The notes beneath the pieces were generated by a model. It was given only the letters and a program-made list of their open reading frames with translations, made no database searches and had not been told where the DNA came from. Made by a program: the position numbers and the translations under genes. A stretch of DNA of 64,000 nucleotides from Cytophagales bacterium (GTDB lineage Bacteria; Bacteroidota; Bacteroidia; Cytophagales; Cyclobacteriaceae), in contig JADBYQ010000016.1 in the NCBI GenBank assembly GCA_020402945.1, positions 1-64,000 on the forward strand, given 5' to 3'. Below, one piece after another: positions 44,974-52,784 of the stretch (positions within the stretch are counted from its first letter, which is position 1; every line of letters begins with the position of its first letter).

Positions 44974-46275
44974 TTGGTAGACAAAAGCACAACGCTTTTC
45001 TGGTTCAGACGTGATTTGCGGCTGCAAGACAATGCAGGTCTTTTCTATTCGTTGAAAGAAAACAAAGATGTTGTCCCTGTTTTCATCTTTGATTCAGAGA
45101 TTCTAAATAAGTTGGAGGATAAAGCCGATTTGCGGGTTAACTTCATTCATCAATCGCTTGCACTGATCCAAAAGAAATTTGAAGAAATGGGCAGTTCATT
45201 GCTGGTTCTTCATGGCAATCCGATTGTGATTTTTAAGGAGCTAACTCCGAAGTCCGTTTACACCAATCACGATTACGAACCCTACGCTCAGGCCCGCGAT
45301 ACACAGGTGAAAGAGATTTTAGAAAGTAAAGGCGTGACCTTCAAAACATTCAAAGACCAAGTCATTTTTGAAAAAGACGAAATAACCAAAGACGATGGGA
45401 AGCCTTACACCGTCTTTACACCTTACAGCAGAAAGTGGAAAAGTAAATTGGAGGAGTCTACTTTAAAGAGTTTTGCAACTGAAAAGTATTTTGACCATTT
45501 CAAGAAAATAGCTCCGATCGCTTTGCCGACTTTGAAAGATATAGGCTTTCAAGAAACTTTATTCAATTTTCCTGAACGATTGGTGAAGCAATCCATTGTT
45601 GAGCAATACGACAAACAACGAAACTTCCCTGCTGTTGCCGGCACCACCAAATTAAGCGTTCACCTACGGTTTGGGACCGTCAGTATTCGTAAACTGGCGC
45701 AAATAGCAGTAAAGAAAAACGAAACATGGCTGAACGAATTAATCTGGAGAGACTTTTACCATATGATCTTGTGGCATTTTCCTCAGGTAGAAACACAAGC
45801 GTTCAAACCTGCCTACGATAAAATCGAGTGGCGCAACAATGAAAGAGAATTTGCAGCCTGGTGCGAAGGAAAGACAGGTTATCCGATTGTTGATGCTGGC
45901 ATGCGTGAACTGAACACTACGGGCTTTATGCACAACCGTGTACGCATGATTACCGCCAGTTTTCTTACCAAACACTTACTGATTGATTGGCGCTGGGGCG
46001 AAGCATATTTCGCAAAGAAGTTATTAGACTTCGATTTAGCGGCAAACAACGGTGGCTGGCAGTGGGCAGCAAGTTCGGGGTGCGATGCCGCTCCCTACTT
46101 CAGAGTGTTCAATCCCGAGTTGCAAACTGAAAAGTTTGACCCGAAAATGGAGTACATAAAAAAATGGATCCATGAGTTTGGAACAACGTCCTACCCAAAG
46201 CCGATTGTTGATCATAAATTGGCTAGAGAAAGAGTGTTGAAGGTTTATAAAGAGGCGTTGGGAAGTACCCAATAA
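44974..46275 (+). CDS. phrB: Deoxyribodipyrimidine photolyase (CPD, class I)
   Basis: 433 aa from TTG 44974 (reads LVDKSTTLFWFRRDLRLQDN). An ATG at 44899 would overlap the upstream gene by 65 bp, so the TTG start is preferred. The N-terminal antenna-binding photolyase domain and the C-terminal FAD domain are complete: HLRFGTVSIRKLA, LIWRDFYHMIL, HNRVRMITASFLTKHLL, DFDLAANNGGWQWAASSGCD. It repairs cyclobutane pyrimidine dimers using blue light and FADH-. It complements the photolyase-like gene at 60001, which differs in type. Confidence 0.92.
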   Translation: MVDKSTTLFWFRRDLRLQDNAGLFYSLKENKDVVPVFIFDSEILNKLEDKADLRVNFIHQSLALIQKKFEEMGSSLLVLHGNPIVIFKELTPKSVYTNHDYEPYAQARDTQVKEILESKGVTFKTFKDQVIFEKDEITKDDGKPYTVFTPYSRKWKSKLEESTLKSFATEKYFDHFKKIAPIALPTLKDIGFQETLFNFPERLVKQSIVEQYDKQRNFPAVAGTTKLSVHLRFGTVSIRKLAQIAVKKNETWLNELIWRDFYHMILWHFPQVETQAFKPAYDKIEWRNNEREFAAWCEGKTGYPIVDAGMRELNTTGFMHNRVRMITASFLTKHLLIDWRWGEAYFAKKLLDFDLAANNGGWQWAASSGCDAAPYFRVFNPELQTEKFDPKMEYIKKWIHEFGTTSYPKPIVDHKLARERVLKVYKEALGSTQ

Positions 46276-46346
46276 TTGCCTGCCTGTTAGTCCAATAGGG
46301 TCGTCCGATTTAACAATTTCGTTACGAAAAGTGTGATCTTATGCAC

Positions 46347-46403
46347 TTATACGTATGATAAAGTGTAATTTATCTCATTTATACGTATGAAAAAGTGTAA
46401 TTT
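46347..46403. repeat. Two 25-bp direct repeats upstream of AAA ATPase gene
   Basis: TTATACGTATGATAAAGTGT... at 46347-46371 and TTATACGTATGAAAAAGTGT... at 46379-46403, period 32 bp, one mismatch in the first 25. They end 12 bp before the ATG of the second DUF4143 ATPase gene. They could be operator or promoter-duplication sites. Confidence 0.8.
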
Positions 46404-46415
46404 TGATGAATCCCT

Positions 46416-47711
46416 ATGATTGTGAACAGATTATACTTTGAAAAATTGAAAGAGTGGAAGAAAAGCAAAAAGCGGAAGCCTCTTGTCATACAGGGGGCCC
46501 GACAGGTAGGCAAAACATGGTTGATGAAGGAATTTGGAAGGCGCGAATTTGAAACGGTGGTTTATTTGAATTTCGAAAGCAGTAGCCGACTAAGGGAATT
46601 GTTTGTTGCAGATTTTGATATCGAACGAATCATTACCAGCATCGAGATAGAGGCAAATCAAAAAATCATCCCAAGCAAAACGTTGCTTCTCTTTGATGAA
46701 GTGCAAGAGGCCGAAAAGGGGCTCACCGCTTTAAAATATTTCTATGAGCAGGCACCCGAATACTACATTATAGCAGCAGGTTCTCTGTTGGGTGTTTCGA
46801 TGCAGAAGCTGAACTCCTTTCCAGTGGGCAAAGTTGATTTTATAAAATTGCATCCACTAAGTTTTAAAGAGTTTCTGTTAAACCTTGGAGAAGAGAAACT
46901 TTATGAACAGTTAGCAGCAAGAAACTTCGAAGTATTGACGTTGTTTCACCAGAAACTAGTAGAGTATTTGCGCCTCTACTACTTTATTGGAGGAATGCCC
47001 GAGGTGGTTGCTCACTACATCGAACATAAAAATATAGCAGCAGTTCGGGACATTCAGCAAAAAATACTGATAGGTTATGAAAACGATTTTGCAAAACATG
47101 CCCCTCATGAAATCATCCCCAGAATAAAACTAGTATGGAATTCTATTCTCAGCCAATTGGCCATGGAGAACAGGAAGTTTATGTATGGACAAATAAAAAA
47201 GGGCGCAAGAGCCAAAGATTTTGAAATGGCCATAAATTGGTTAGTAGATGCAGGGCTTATTTTAAAAGTAAACAGAATAACAAAACCAACACTTCCACTA
47301 AATGCATATATGGACATGGATGCATTTAAACTATTCCTTGTTGATATTGGTCTACTCAACGCGATGGGCAACTTAGACGCCAGAATATTACTCGAGAAAA
47401 ATAGCATCCTCAAAGAGTACAAAGGCGCGCTGACCGAGCAATTCGTATCTCAACAGCTTACCATGGCACACCAACTATTTTACTGGACAGCCGAATCTTC
47501 CACTGCCGAGATTGATTTTGTGCTGCAATACAAGAACGAAGCAATACCTATCGAAGTTAAAGCAGAAGAAAATTTGAAAGCCAAAAGCTTAAAAATATTC
47601 GTAGAGAAATTCAAAATCAAAACTGCCTTCCGTACTTCCATGAACAAGTACCGAGAGCAAGAGTGGCTCACGAATATACCCCTGTATGCGGTAGAGGAGA
47701 TTTTAACTTGA
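46416..47711 (+). CDS. AAA-type ATPase with C-terminal DUF4143, paralogue
   Basis: 431 aa. Walker A GARQVGKT (about 27-34), Walker B LLLFDEVQEAEKG (about 89), and the sensor region YYIIAAGSLLG. The C-terminal DUF4143 part has a nuclease-like segment EIDFVLQYKNEAIPIEVKAEEN with D-x(n)-ExK residues. It belongs to the same family as the 13559-14725 protein but is only moderately similar. The direct repeats just upstream are specific to this copy. The role is unknown. Confidence 0.88.
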   Translation: MIVNRLYFEKLKEWKKSKKRKPLVIQGARQVGKTWLMKEFGRREFETVVYLNFESSSRLRELFVADFDIERIITSIEIEANQKIIPSKTLLLFDEVQEAEKGLTALKYFYEQAPEYYIIAAGSLLGVSMQKLNSFPVGKVDFIKLHPLSFKEFLLNLGEEKLYEQLAARNFEVLTLFHQKLVEYLRLYYFIGGMPEVVAHYIEHKNIAAVRDIQQKILIGYENDFAKHAPHEIIPRIKLVWNSILSQLAMENRKFMYGQIKKGARAKDFEMAINWLVDAGLILKVNRITKPTLPLNAYMDMDAFKLFLVDIGLLNAMGNLDARILLEKNSILKEYKGALTEQFVSQQLTMAHQLFYWTAESSTAEIDFVLQYKNEAIPIEVKAEENLKAKSLKIFVEKFKIKTAFRTSMNKYREQEWLTNIPLYAVEEILT

Positions 47712-47786
47712 GTCTAAAAAAATCCGTACAACCTTGGTTATACCGCGATAGTAAACATATGTTAGAGAATTCTTCTAGATTGAGTT

Positions 47787-48206
47787 ATGTCACCAATTTT
47801 TGTTCAGTTCATCCGAAAGCCCAAAGCAATTTTCTTAGTTGATGCACTAGGTGCATTTGCGACTGCCTCAATCTTGTTTTTAGTGCAATGGCGGTTCCGG
47901 GAATATTTTGGGATGCCTTGGGAGGTGCTTTCTTTGCTCTCCATGATTGCGTTCATTTTTGCGGTCTATTCTATTTCTTGCTTTTTGTTTCTAAATAAGA
48001 ACTGGCGAATATTTTTGAAGGCAATCATAACTGCCAATTTGCTTTATTGTTGCTTGACAGCAGGGTTAATCATTTTTTACTATTCAACACTTGCGATTCT
48101 TGGGTTAACATACTTCTTGGCTGAGATAGCCGTAATAGTGGGACTAGTATACATCGAATTTCAAACATTGAAGACATCGGTAACAAACATAAAGATGAAC
48201 GCATAG
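47787..48206 (+). CDS. Hypothetical membrane protein, 139 aa
   Basis: Four hydrophobic segments, short loops and no motif I recognise. It starts at ATG 47787, 75 bp after the ATPase gene, and is convergent with the alpha/beta-hydrolase gene. It may be co-transcribed with the ATPase, but that spacing makes it uncertain. Confidence 0.6.
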   Translation: MSPIFVQFIRKPKAIFLVDALGAFATASILFLVQWRFREYFGMPWEVLSLLSMIAFIFAVYSISCFLFLNKNWRIFLKAIITANLLYCCLTAGLIIFYYSTLAILGLTYFLAEIAVIVGLVYIEFQTLKTSVTNIKMNA

Positions 48207-48248
48207 ATAATTGCCTCAAGAAACCTCTGAACAATCAACTTCACTCTA

Positions 48249-49028
48249 CTACTTTCCTTTCAAAAAAGATTTGATATGGCCCTCAAATTCCTCCGGCTTT
48301 TCGATCATGGGTACATGGCCACATTGGTCAATAAATTTGACTTGACTATTGGGAAGCAGGTCATGGAAATGAAGAGCGACCTCTGGCGAGCTGATCTTAT
48401 CTTGTAAACCCCATACCAACAAGACAGGTAACTGCAACCGTGCAACAAAGGATGATACGTTGCTATGAAGAGATGATTGCAGCAGCGAGGTGAGCGCAAA
48501 CCGTTTTGGCGCATCTTGAACGAACTGATAAATTTCCTTTGCCAGACCTGTGGCGACTTCATCAGGATGATGAAAAGCAGTACGTACCTTGTCGTTGATA
48601 AAATCAAAACTGAAAGGAGAAATGGTACCAGAATCTGAAGTGATATCCTTGTCCAACAGGCCTGAACTACTTACCAACACGAGTTTATCAACAACTTCGG
48701 GGTGTTGGTTGGCATAGAATAAGGCGGTCTGCCCTCCCAACGCATGACCGACCAAAGTTACGCCAGAAAGCTGATGCCATTCTACGAAGTCGTGCAGCAC
48801 TCTCACCAATTGTTTGATACTGGTCATCGACATGTGAGAGTCAAATAAAGGAAGCCGAGGGACAATCACACGGTATTCTTTGGATAGTGCTTCGACCACT
48901 GGTGCCCAAATTTTCAAATTGCCAAACAGACCATTTAGCAAAATCACGGGAGCACCTTCACCTTTGTCCACATAGGCCTGACTATAGACTGGTGTCAACG
49001 AGTGCTCAATATTTTTTATGCTACTCAT
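48249..49028 (-). CDS. Alpha/beta-hydrolase fold protein lacking the nucleophile
   Basis: 259 aa. The fold is recognisable: NGLFGNLKIW (oxyanion region), the nucleophile elbow VGHALGGQTALF, WGLQDKIS with Asp210 and CGHVPMIEKPEEF with His238. The elbow Ser is Ala96 (codon GCG), so hydrolysis by the normal mechanism is unlikely. Asp and His are kept. It could be a lyase, a binding protein, or use another residue. It lies 41 bp upstream of the TlpA gene on the same strand, so both may share a transcript. Confidence 0.85.
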   Translation of the reverse strand: MSSIKNIEHSLTPVYSQAYVDKGEGAPVILLNGLFGNLKIWAPVVEALSKEYRVIVPRLPLFDSHMSMTSIKQLVRVLHDFVEWHQLSGVTLVGHALGGQTALFYANQHPEVVDKLVLVSSSGLLDKDITSDSGTISPFSFDFINDKVRTAFHHPDEVATGLAKEIYQFVQDAPKRFALTSLLQSSLHSNVSSFVARLQLPVLLVWGLQDKISSPEVALHFHDLLPNSQVKFIDQCGHVPMIEKPEEFEGHIKSFLKGK

Positions 49029-49069
49029 ATTAAATGTATTTTTTATTCAACTGTCCAAGTCTATCAAGA

Positions 49070-50332
49070 TCAAATTCCATTTTGTTTGCCAATGGGTTCA
49101 CTCAATAAACCATCCACCGTATCATTAAATTCTTTTAAAAATTCCTGATAGTATTTTCCGGTAGCAGGGCCACTATAACCCGTATGCACCTTTCGTACTC
49201 TTCCATTTTTATCTATAAAAATTGTTGTGGGAAATGAAAGAAATGTATTTAACTGCGGCAATTTCTCAGCCACTATTTTCTTATCAGCAATGCCGGCAAA
49301 CAATACTTCATATTCTATCCCAAATCGTTTCTTGAAAGTGCCGATACGTTCTTTTGCAAAGTTAAAATCATCTTTGCGTTCAAACGAAAGTGTCAGCACC
49401 TCCACGCCTTTGCTTTTGTTTTCGTTATACCAGGGAGATAAGAATGACGCTTCATCCACGCAGTTGGGGCACCAGCTTCCCGAAACATTCAGCACCACTA
49501 CTTTCCCTTTGTATCTTTCATCGGTCAACGAAACGGGTTCGCCTTTCAAATTGGGGAATGAAAATGTCAACCGCTCAAACCCGGGCTTTAAAAATGTGAG
49601 TGCGTAAGGGTCTGGCAGATGAGCGGTGTCGCTCTTTGTCGCTTCTAAAATAACTTTACCTCCGGGTGAGATAAACTCACCTTTTAGATGCACGCTATCG
49701 ATAAGAGAGGCTTCAATTAAAGATGGATTCGATCCGCTGAAGGCAGATAATTTTAAATTTGTTCCATCAAGTACACCTTCCAGGTAACGGTAATCGCCTG
49801 TGGTTGTGAGAATTGTTCCCGTTACCCGGTTGCCCTTTTGTTCCAATAAACCAACGGTGTAGCGTGTCGATGGCTTGCCATCCCTCTCACTAATTAAATT
49901 TACCGACCATTTGCCATTTACAGTGTGCGTTGACGTGGAGTCACCAACCGAAAAACGGTAGGTTTGATTGCGTGCCGCACTGAATGGAACACCTTGTTTT
50001 GCACTTTGATTTTTTCTCAAATATCCTTTCAGTGAATCGCCTTTTGCCTTACCAATAAGCACGGCATCATACACGTTGATCGGAATAACGACCGAATCAC
50101 CTTTATAATAAACGCTATCGAGTGACGCTTTTTCATCTGCATTAAGTAGCGAAACGCGCACCAATGCTGCCGTGTCATCTTCTACCACAAAGTTGAACGG
50201 CACCCGATGCGTCTCCAACGCAAATTCTCCGCGCCATTTTCCTTCTTGTAGTTCATGATTTTCTGGTGAAGAGCATGAAGCTGCCAATGCTACAGCTGTG
50301 ATTCCTAAAAGAAGATTTTTGATCGTTTTCAT
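49070..50332 (-). CDS. TlpA-like thiol-disulfide lipoprotein
   Basis: 420 aa from ATG 50332. Lipobox near residue 20 (ALAASCSS). The first 250 residues are beta-rich and unfamiliar. The last 150 are a thioredoxin-like domain with SWCPNCVDE (WCxxC active site) and a cis-Pro loop near FLSFPTTIFID. Such proteins sit in the periplasm attached to a membrane and reduce or oxidise partner thiols, often in heme or cytochrome maturation. The N-terminal half may be a substrate-specificity domain. Confidence 0.87.
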   Translation of the reverse strand: MKTIKNLLLGITAVALAASCSSPENHELQEGKWRGEFALETHRVPFNFVVEDDTAALVRVSLLNADEKASLDSVYYKGDSVVIPINVYDAVLIGKAKGDSLKGYLRKNQSAKQGVPFSAARNQTYRFSVGDSTSTHTVNGKWSVNLISERDGKPSTRYTVGLLEQKGNRVTGTILTTTGDYRYLEGVLDGTNLKLSAFSGSNPSLIEASLIDSVHLKGEFISPGGKVILEATKSDTAHLPDPYALTFLKPGFERLTFSFPNLKGEPVSLTDERYKGKVVVLNVSGSWCPNCVDEASFLSPWYNENKSKGVEVLTLSFERKDDFNFAKERIGTFKKRFGIEYEVLFAGIADKKIVAEKLPQLNTFLSFPTTIFIDKNGRVRKVHTGYSGPATGKYYQEFLKEFNDTVDGLLSEPIGKQNGI

Positions 50333-50391
50333 ATTCAATTTTTTTCAGTGTGGTCTCGAAGCCAGCACGTAGTGTCTGCGGTAGTTCTTCG

Positions 50392-50493
50392 TTAAGATTG
50401 CACCAATAGCGAAAGAATCGTGGCTAAAAACAAAATAAAGTAAGGCAGGTAGGCCTGAAGACTAGCCCGATAAGAATGTAAAATGGTTTTCAT
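50392..50493 (-). CDS. Tiny predicted membrane peptide, 33 aa
   Basis: ATG 50493 to TAA 50392 gives MKTILHSYRASLQAYLPYFI and a hydrophobic tail (about 16-31). It has one likely helix and a basic N-terminus. It sits between the TlpA start and the yceI gene on the same strand. The evidence is only composition, so it could be a chance frame. Confidence 0.3.
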   Translation of the reverse strand: MKTILHSYRASLQAYLPYFILFLATILSLLVQS

Positions 50494-50574
50494 GTTTGAA
50501 TTATTTAATTTTTTTAATGGTCGATAAGTCTGAAGAATACAAATACCTGTGCGGTTTGATCGAGACATCAAAAA

Positions 50575-50730
50575 TCAAACTAACCTCAAATCCTTTTTTA
50601 GCTGTCTCATTAAATAAATTAATAGATGACCATAGCCATACTTCGCTCGAAAAGTTGACTTAGTCGCTAAGAACATTCGAGTAAGTGCACTCTTCAATTT
50701 ACTTATCGTTTTATCATCTATGCCAAACAT
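50575..50730 (-). CDS. Possible small HTH-like ORF or remnant, 51 aa
   Basis: ATG 50730 to TGA 50575 (a TTG at 50751 adds seven codons). The start MFGIDDKTISKLKSALTRMF has a helix-turn-helix flavour, but the frame is short and has no known family match. It may be a remnant of a transposase or regulator. Low confidence. Confidence 0.25.
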   Translation of the reverse strand: MFGIDDKTISKLKSALTRMFLATKSTFRAKYGYGHLLIYLMRQLKKDLRLV

Positions 50731-50758
50731 CTGTCTGACGCTGGCGTTCAACTATTTT

Positions 50759-51379
50759 TTAAGCTCCTGTTTGTAAAGCGGCCACTAACTTCAAATCCAA
50801 TTCAAAATCATCGTAAATAGCCTTGTCGCCCAGGTTGTCGAAAAAAGATTTGGAGCCATAGCGGATGTCAAACTTGGTACGATCCACCACAATCTTGGCG
50901 GTTGCAGTCAGTTTCTTTGAATCGTGAACGATGGTTGCCGGGAACTCTATTTCATTGGTCTTGCCTTTGATCGTGAGCTTGCCTTTTACGGTGAAGTCGT
51001 TGCCTGATTTAGGAGTTACCGAACTGATAACAAATGTTGCTTGCGGAAACTTGGTAGTTCCAAAGAAATCATCAGACTTCAAATGACCGACCAATTTGGC
51101 ATTGCCGTCCCTGTCAGCGATGTCGGTGACAGTTAGTGCGTTTAGGTCAATTTCGAAACTTCCTTCTTTCAGTAATTTACCATCGCTGACCAACTCACCA
51201 GCGGAAATTGGTACTGCACCCGCGTGTTGCCCTGTGATTTTTTTGCCAACCCAAGTAAGAGTACTCGCCTTCGTGTCTACTTTAAATTTGGAAGCCGGGG
51301 GCGGCACAACAAAAGCGAGTAAAGCGAAGGTAGCGGCCATGGCCAGCGGAACGTAATTGAGATTGATTTTTGTTTTCAT
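50759..51379 (-). CDS. YceI family protein
   Basis: 206 aa with an N-terminal hydrophobic signal (about 9-25). The YceI lipocalin-like fold is visible: DTKASTLTWVGKKITGQHAG, GSFEIDLNALTVTD, HLKSDDFFGTTKFPQATF and FDIRYGSKSFFDNLGDKAI. It binds lipids or isoprenoids in the periplasm. Two tandem hairpins (51503-51545) lie in its upstream region. Confidence 0.92.
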   Translation of the reverse strand: MKTKINLNYVPLAMAATFALLAFVVPPPASKFKVDTKASTLTWVGKKITGQHAGAVPISAGELVSDGKLLKEGSFEIDLNALTVTDIADRDGNAKLVGHLKSDDFFGTTKFPQATFVISSVTPKSGNDFTVKGKLTIKGKTNEIEFPATIVHDSKKLTATAKIVVDRTKFDIRYGSKSFFDNLGDKAIYDDFELDLKLVAALQTGA

Positions 51380-51502
51380 GGTTTTTAATTGTTTGAGTTT
51401 AGAAATATATAATTGGTTAAAAATTGGTTACGATATTCTTCCAAATCGCTTTGGAGAATCTGCTTACAGAAGTAGTACTGCAAAGGGTATTAGCAACAGC
51501 AA

Positions 51503-51545
51503 CACTTCTGCTTAGCAGAAGTGGCCTCACAAACAAGAGTTTGTG
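51503..51545. repeat. Tandem hairpins upstream of yceI
   Basis: Hairpin 1: CACTTCTGC / GCAGAAGTG (51503-51511, 51515-51523), loop TTA. Hairpin 2: CACAAAC / GTTTGTG (51528-51534, 51539-51545), loop AAGA. The order suggests a structured leader or a repeat. Confidence 0.6.
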
Positions 51546-51771
51546 CTAAGCTGAAATTCCGGTTGAGAATCAGAATGAAGAGAGATGTGTTTCTTTTTTT
51601 CATATTCATTTCATTTATAGTTCCCGTCTATTGACGGACAGCTTTTGGCACTTATTCAAAAAATTGAATTTTTAAAAGTTGCCAGAGGTTCTTCGAGCCT
51701 GTCTCTCCCCCCTTCTTTATAAATCTGATGCAAACATGGAACATTTTTATTACTCTACCAAAATTATAGAC

Positions 51772-51779
51772 TATATTTG
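51772..51779 (+). promoter_or_regulatory. TATATTTG -7 box for the PhyH gene
   Basis: Match to TAnnTTTG, 80 bp upstream of ATG 51860 in an AT-rich stretch. No clear -33 box. Confidence 0.42.
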
Positions 51780-51859
51780 TAAAAATATTTTTGAACCGCT
51801 TCAAAAGTGGCTCTACTGATATTATTAAGAGGATTTATAAGATTTAATACGGCATCGTT

Positions 51860-52666
51860 ATGTTAAATGACTACAAAAAATTCCTAATAGGAGACACTAT
51901 TACAATAGAGCAACAGGAATTTTTCAACCAGTTTGGATTTATTCACTTTGAGAATTTCATTCCAGCGCATGCGGTAGAAACAATTATACAAGCCTCGCTG
52001 GAAGTACAACAAAAGTGGGTCAGTCAAGGAATTACTAAGATCAATGGCGTGCCCATTAAATATGGAGTTGACTTGGATGGCTCACCGATTGTGCAACGCT
52101 TTGCTTTTATCAACCAGCACCATGCAACACTTTCAGAGTTTTTGTTGGATCCTCGATTTTCTACGTTGTTGGAACTGGCTGGCCCCGGGGCACGACTTGG
52201 AACAGAAGAGAAAGATGGAATGGTATTTAATCATTATGTAAACAGCGAAGGAAGCCAATTCACCCAAATGGGTTGGCATGTAGACGGACTGCGCGATATT
52301 TTTTATGGATTAAAACTAAGTCCGATGCTCAATGTAGGCATCCACCTGAGCAACCTTAAGCCAGAAAATGGGGGGCTGAGGCTGATACCTGGAACCCATA
52401 AACAGGGGCTGAAAAGCATGTTATTCCGGAAAGCTCATTTCATAAACAATGAAGTAGACTCAGAAGAGGTAGCCGTCATTCCAAAGGCCGGTGACCTAAC
52501 CATTCATGATGGACGACTTTGGCATCGCGTGGCAAAGTCATCGGTAATAGGTGAAGAAAGCAGAAGGCGCGTGATCTATATCCCTATAGTGACCGGCAAG
52601 TACGAGCCAAAAAATGAAAACAGTCCTACGCAGCTTTACCAACGCTTTGCTGGCCTTGTGAAATAA
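51860..52666 (+). CDS. Phytanoyl-CoA dioxygenase (PhyH) family protein
   Basis: 268 aa. Fe(II)/2-oxoglutarate dioxygenase fold: FNQFGFIHFENFIP near the start, GWHVDGLRD with the His-x-Asp iron ligands (about 140-142), the 2-oxoglutarate-binding NGGLRLIPGTHKQ, and the distal His in GRLWHRVAKS (about 219). Members hydroxylate acyl-CoA, lipids or small metabolites. Substrate unknown. The tRNA-Cys starts 10 bp downstream. Confidence 0.88.
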   Translation: MLNDYKKFLIGDTITIEQQEFFNQFGFIHFENFIPAHAVETIIQASLEVQQKWVSQGITKINGVPIKYGVDLDGSPIVQRFAFINQHHATLSEFLLDPRFSTLLELAGPGARLGTEEKDGMVFNHYVNSEGSQFTQMGWHVDGLRDIFYGLKLSPMLNVGIHLSNLKPENGGLRLIPGTHKQGLKSMLFRKAHFINNEVDSEEVAVIPKAGDLTIHDGRLWHRVAKSSVIGEESRRRVIYIPIVTGKYEPKNENSPTQLYQRFAGLVK

Positions 52667-52675
52667 CGAAGATTT

Positions 52676-52746
52676 AGTCTCGTGGCCGAGAGGCGAGGCA
52701 GAGCTCTGCAAAAGCTCTTACAGCGGTTCGAATCCGCTCGAGACGT
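52676..52746 (+). tRNA. tRNA-Cys (GCA) with a mismatched first acceptor pair
   Basis: Cloverleaf: acceptor AGTCTCG / CGAGACG (six of seven pairs; position 1-72 is A-G), D-arm GCC...GGC, anticodon stem GAGCT / AGCTC with loop CTGCAAA (anticodon GCA), T-arm AGCGG-TTCGAAT-CCGCT, discriminator T73, which is the Cys identity base. CCA is not encoded. It lies 10 bp after the PhyH stop. Confidence 0.88.
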
Positions 52747-52784
52747 CAAATTGATAATTACTTTTTAAAAATTGTATTATTTCG

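Larger units (their letters stand above)
51380..51859. other. Intergenic region with two hairpins and a promoter
   Basis: About 480 bp between the divergent yceI and PhyH genes. It holds tandem hairpins at 51503-51545 and a TATATTTG box at 51772. No other gene is recognised. Confidence 0.6.
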
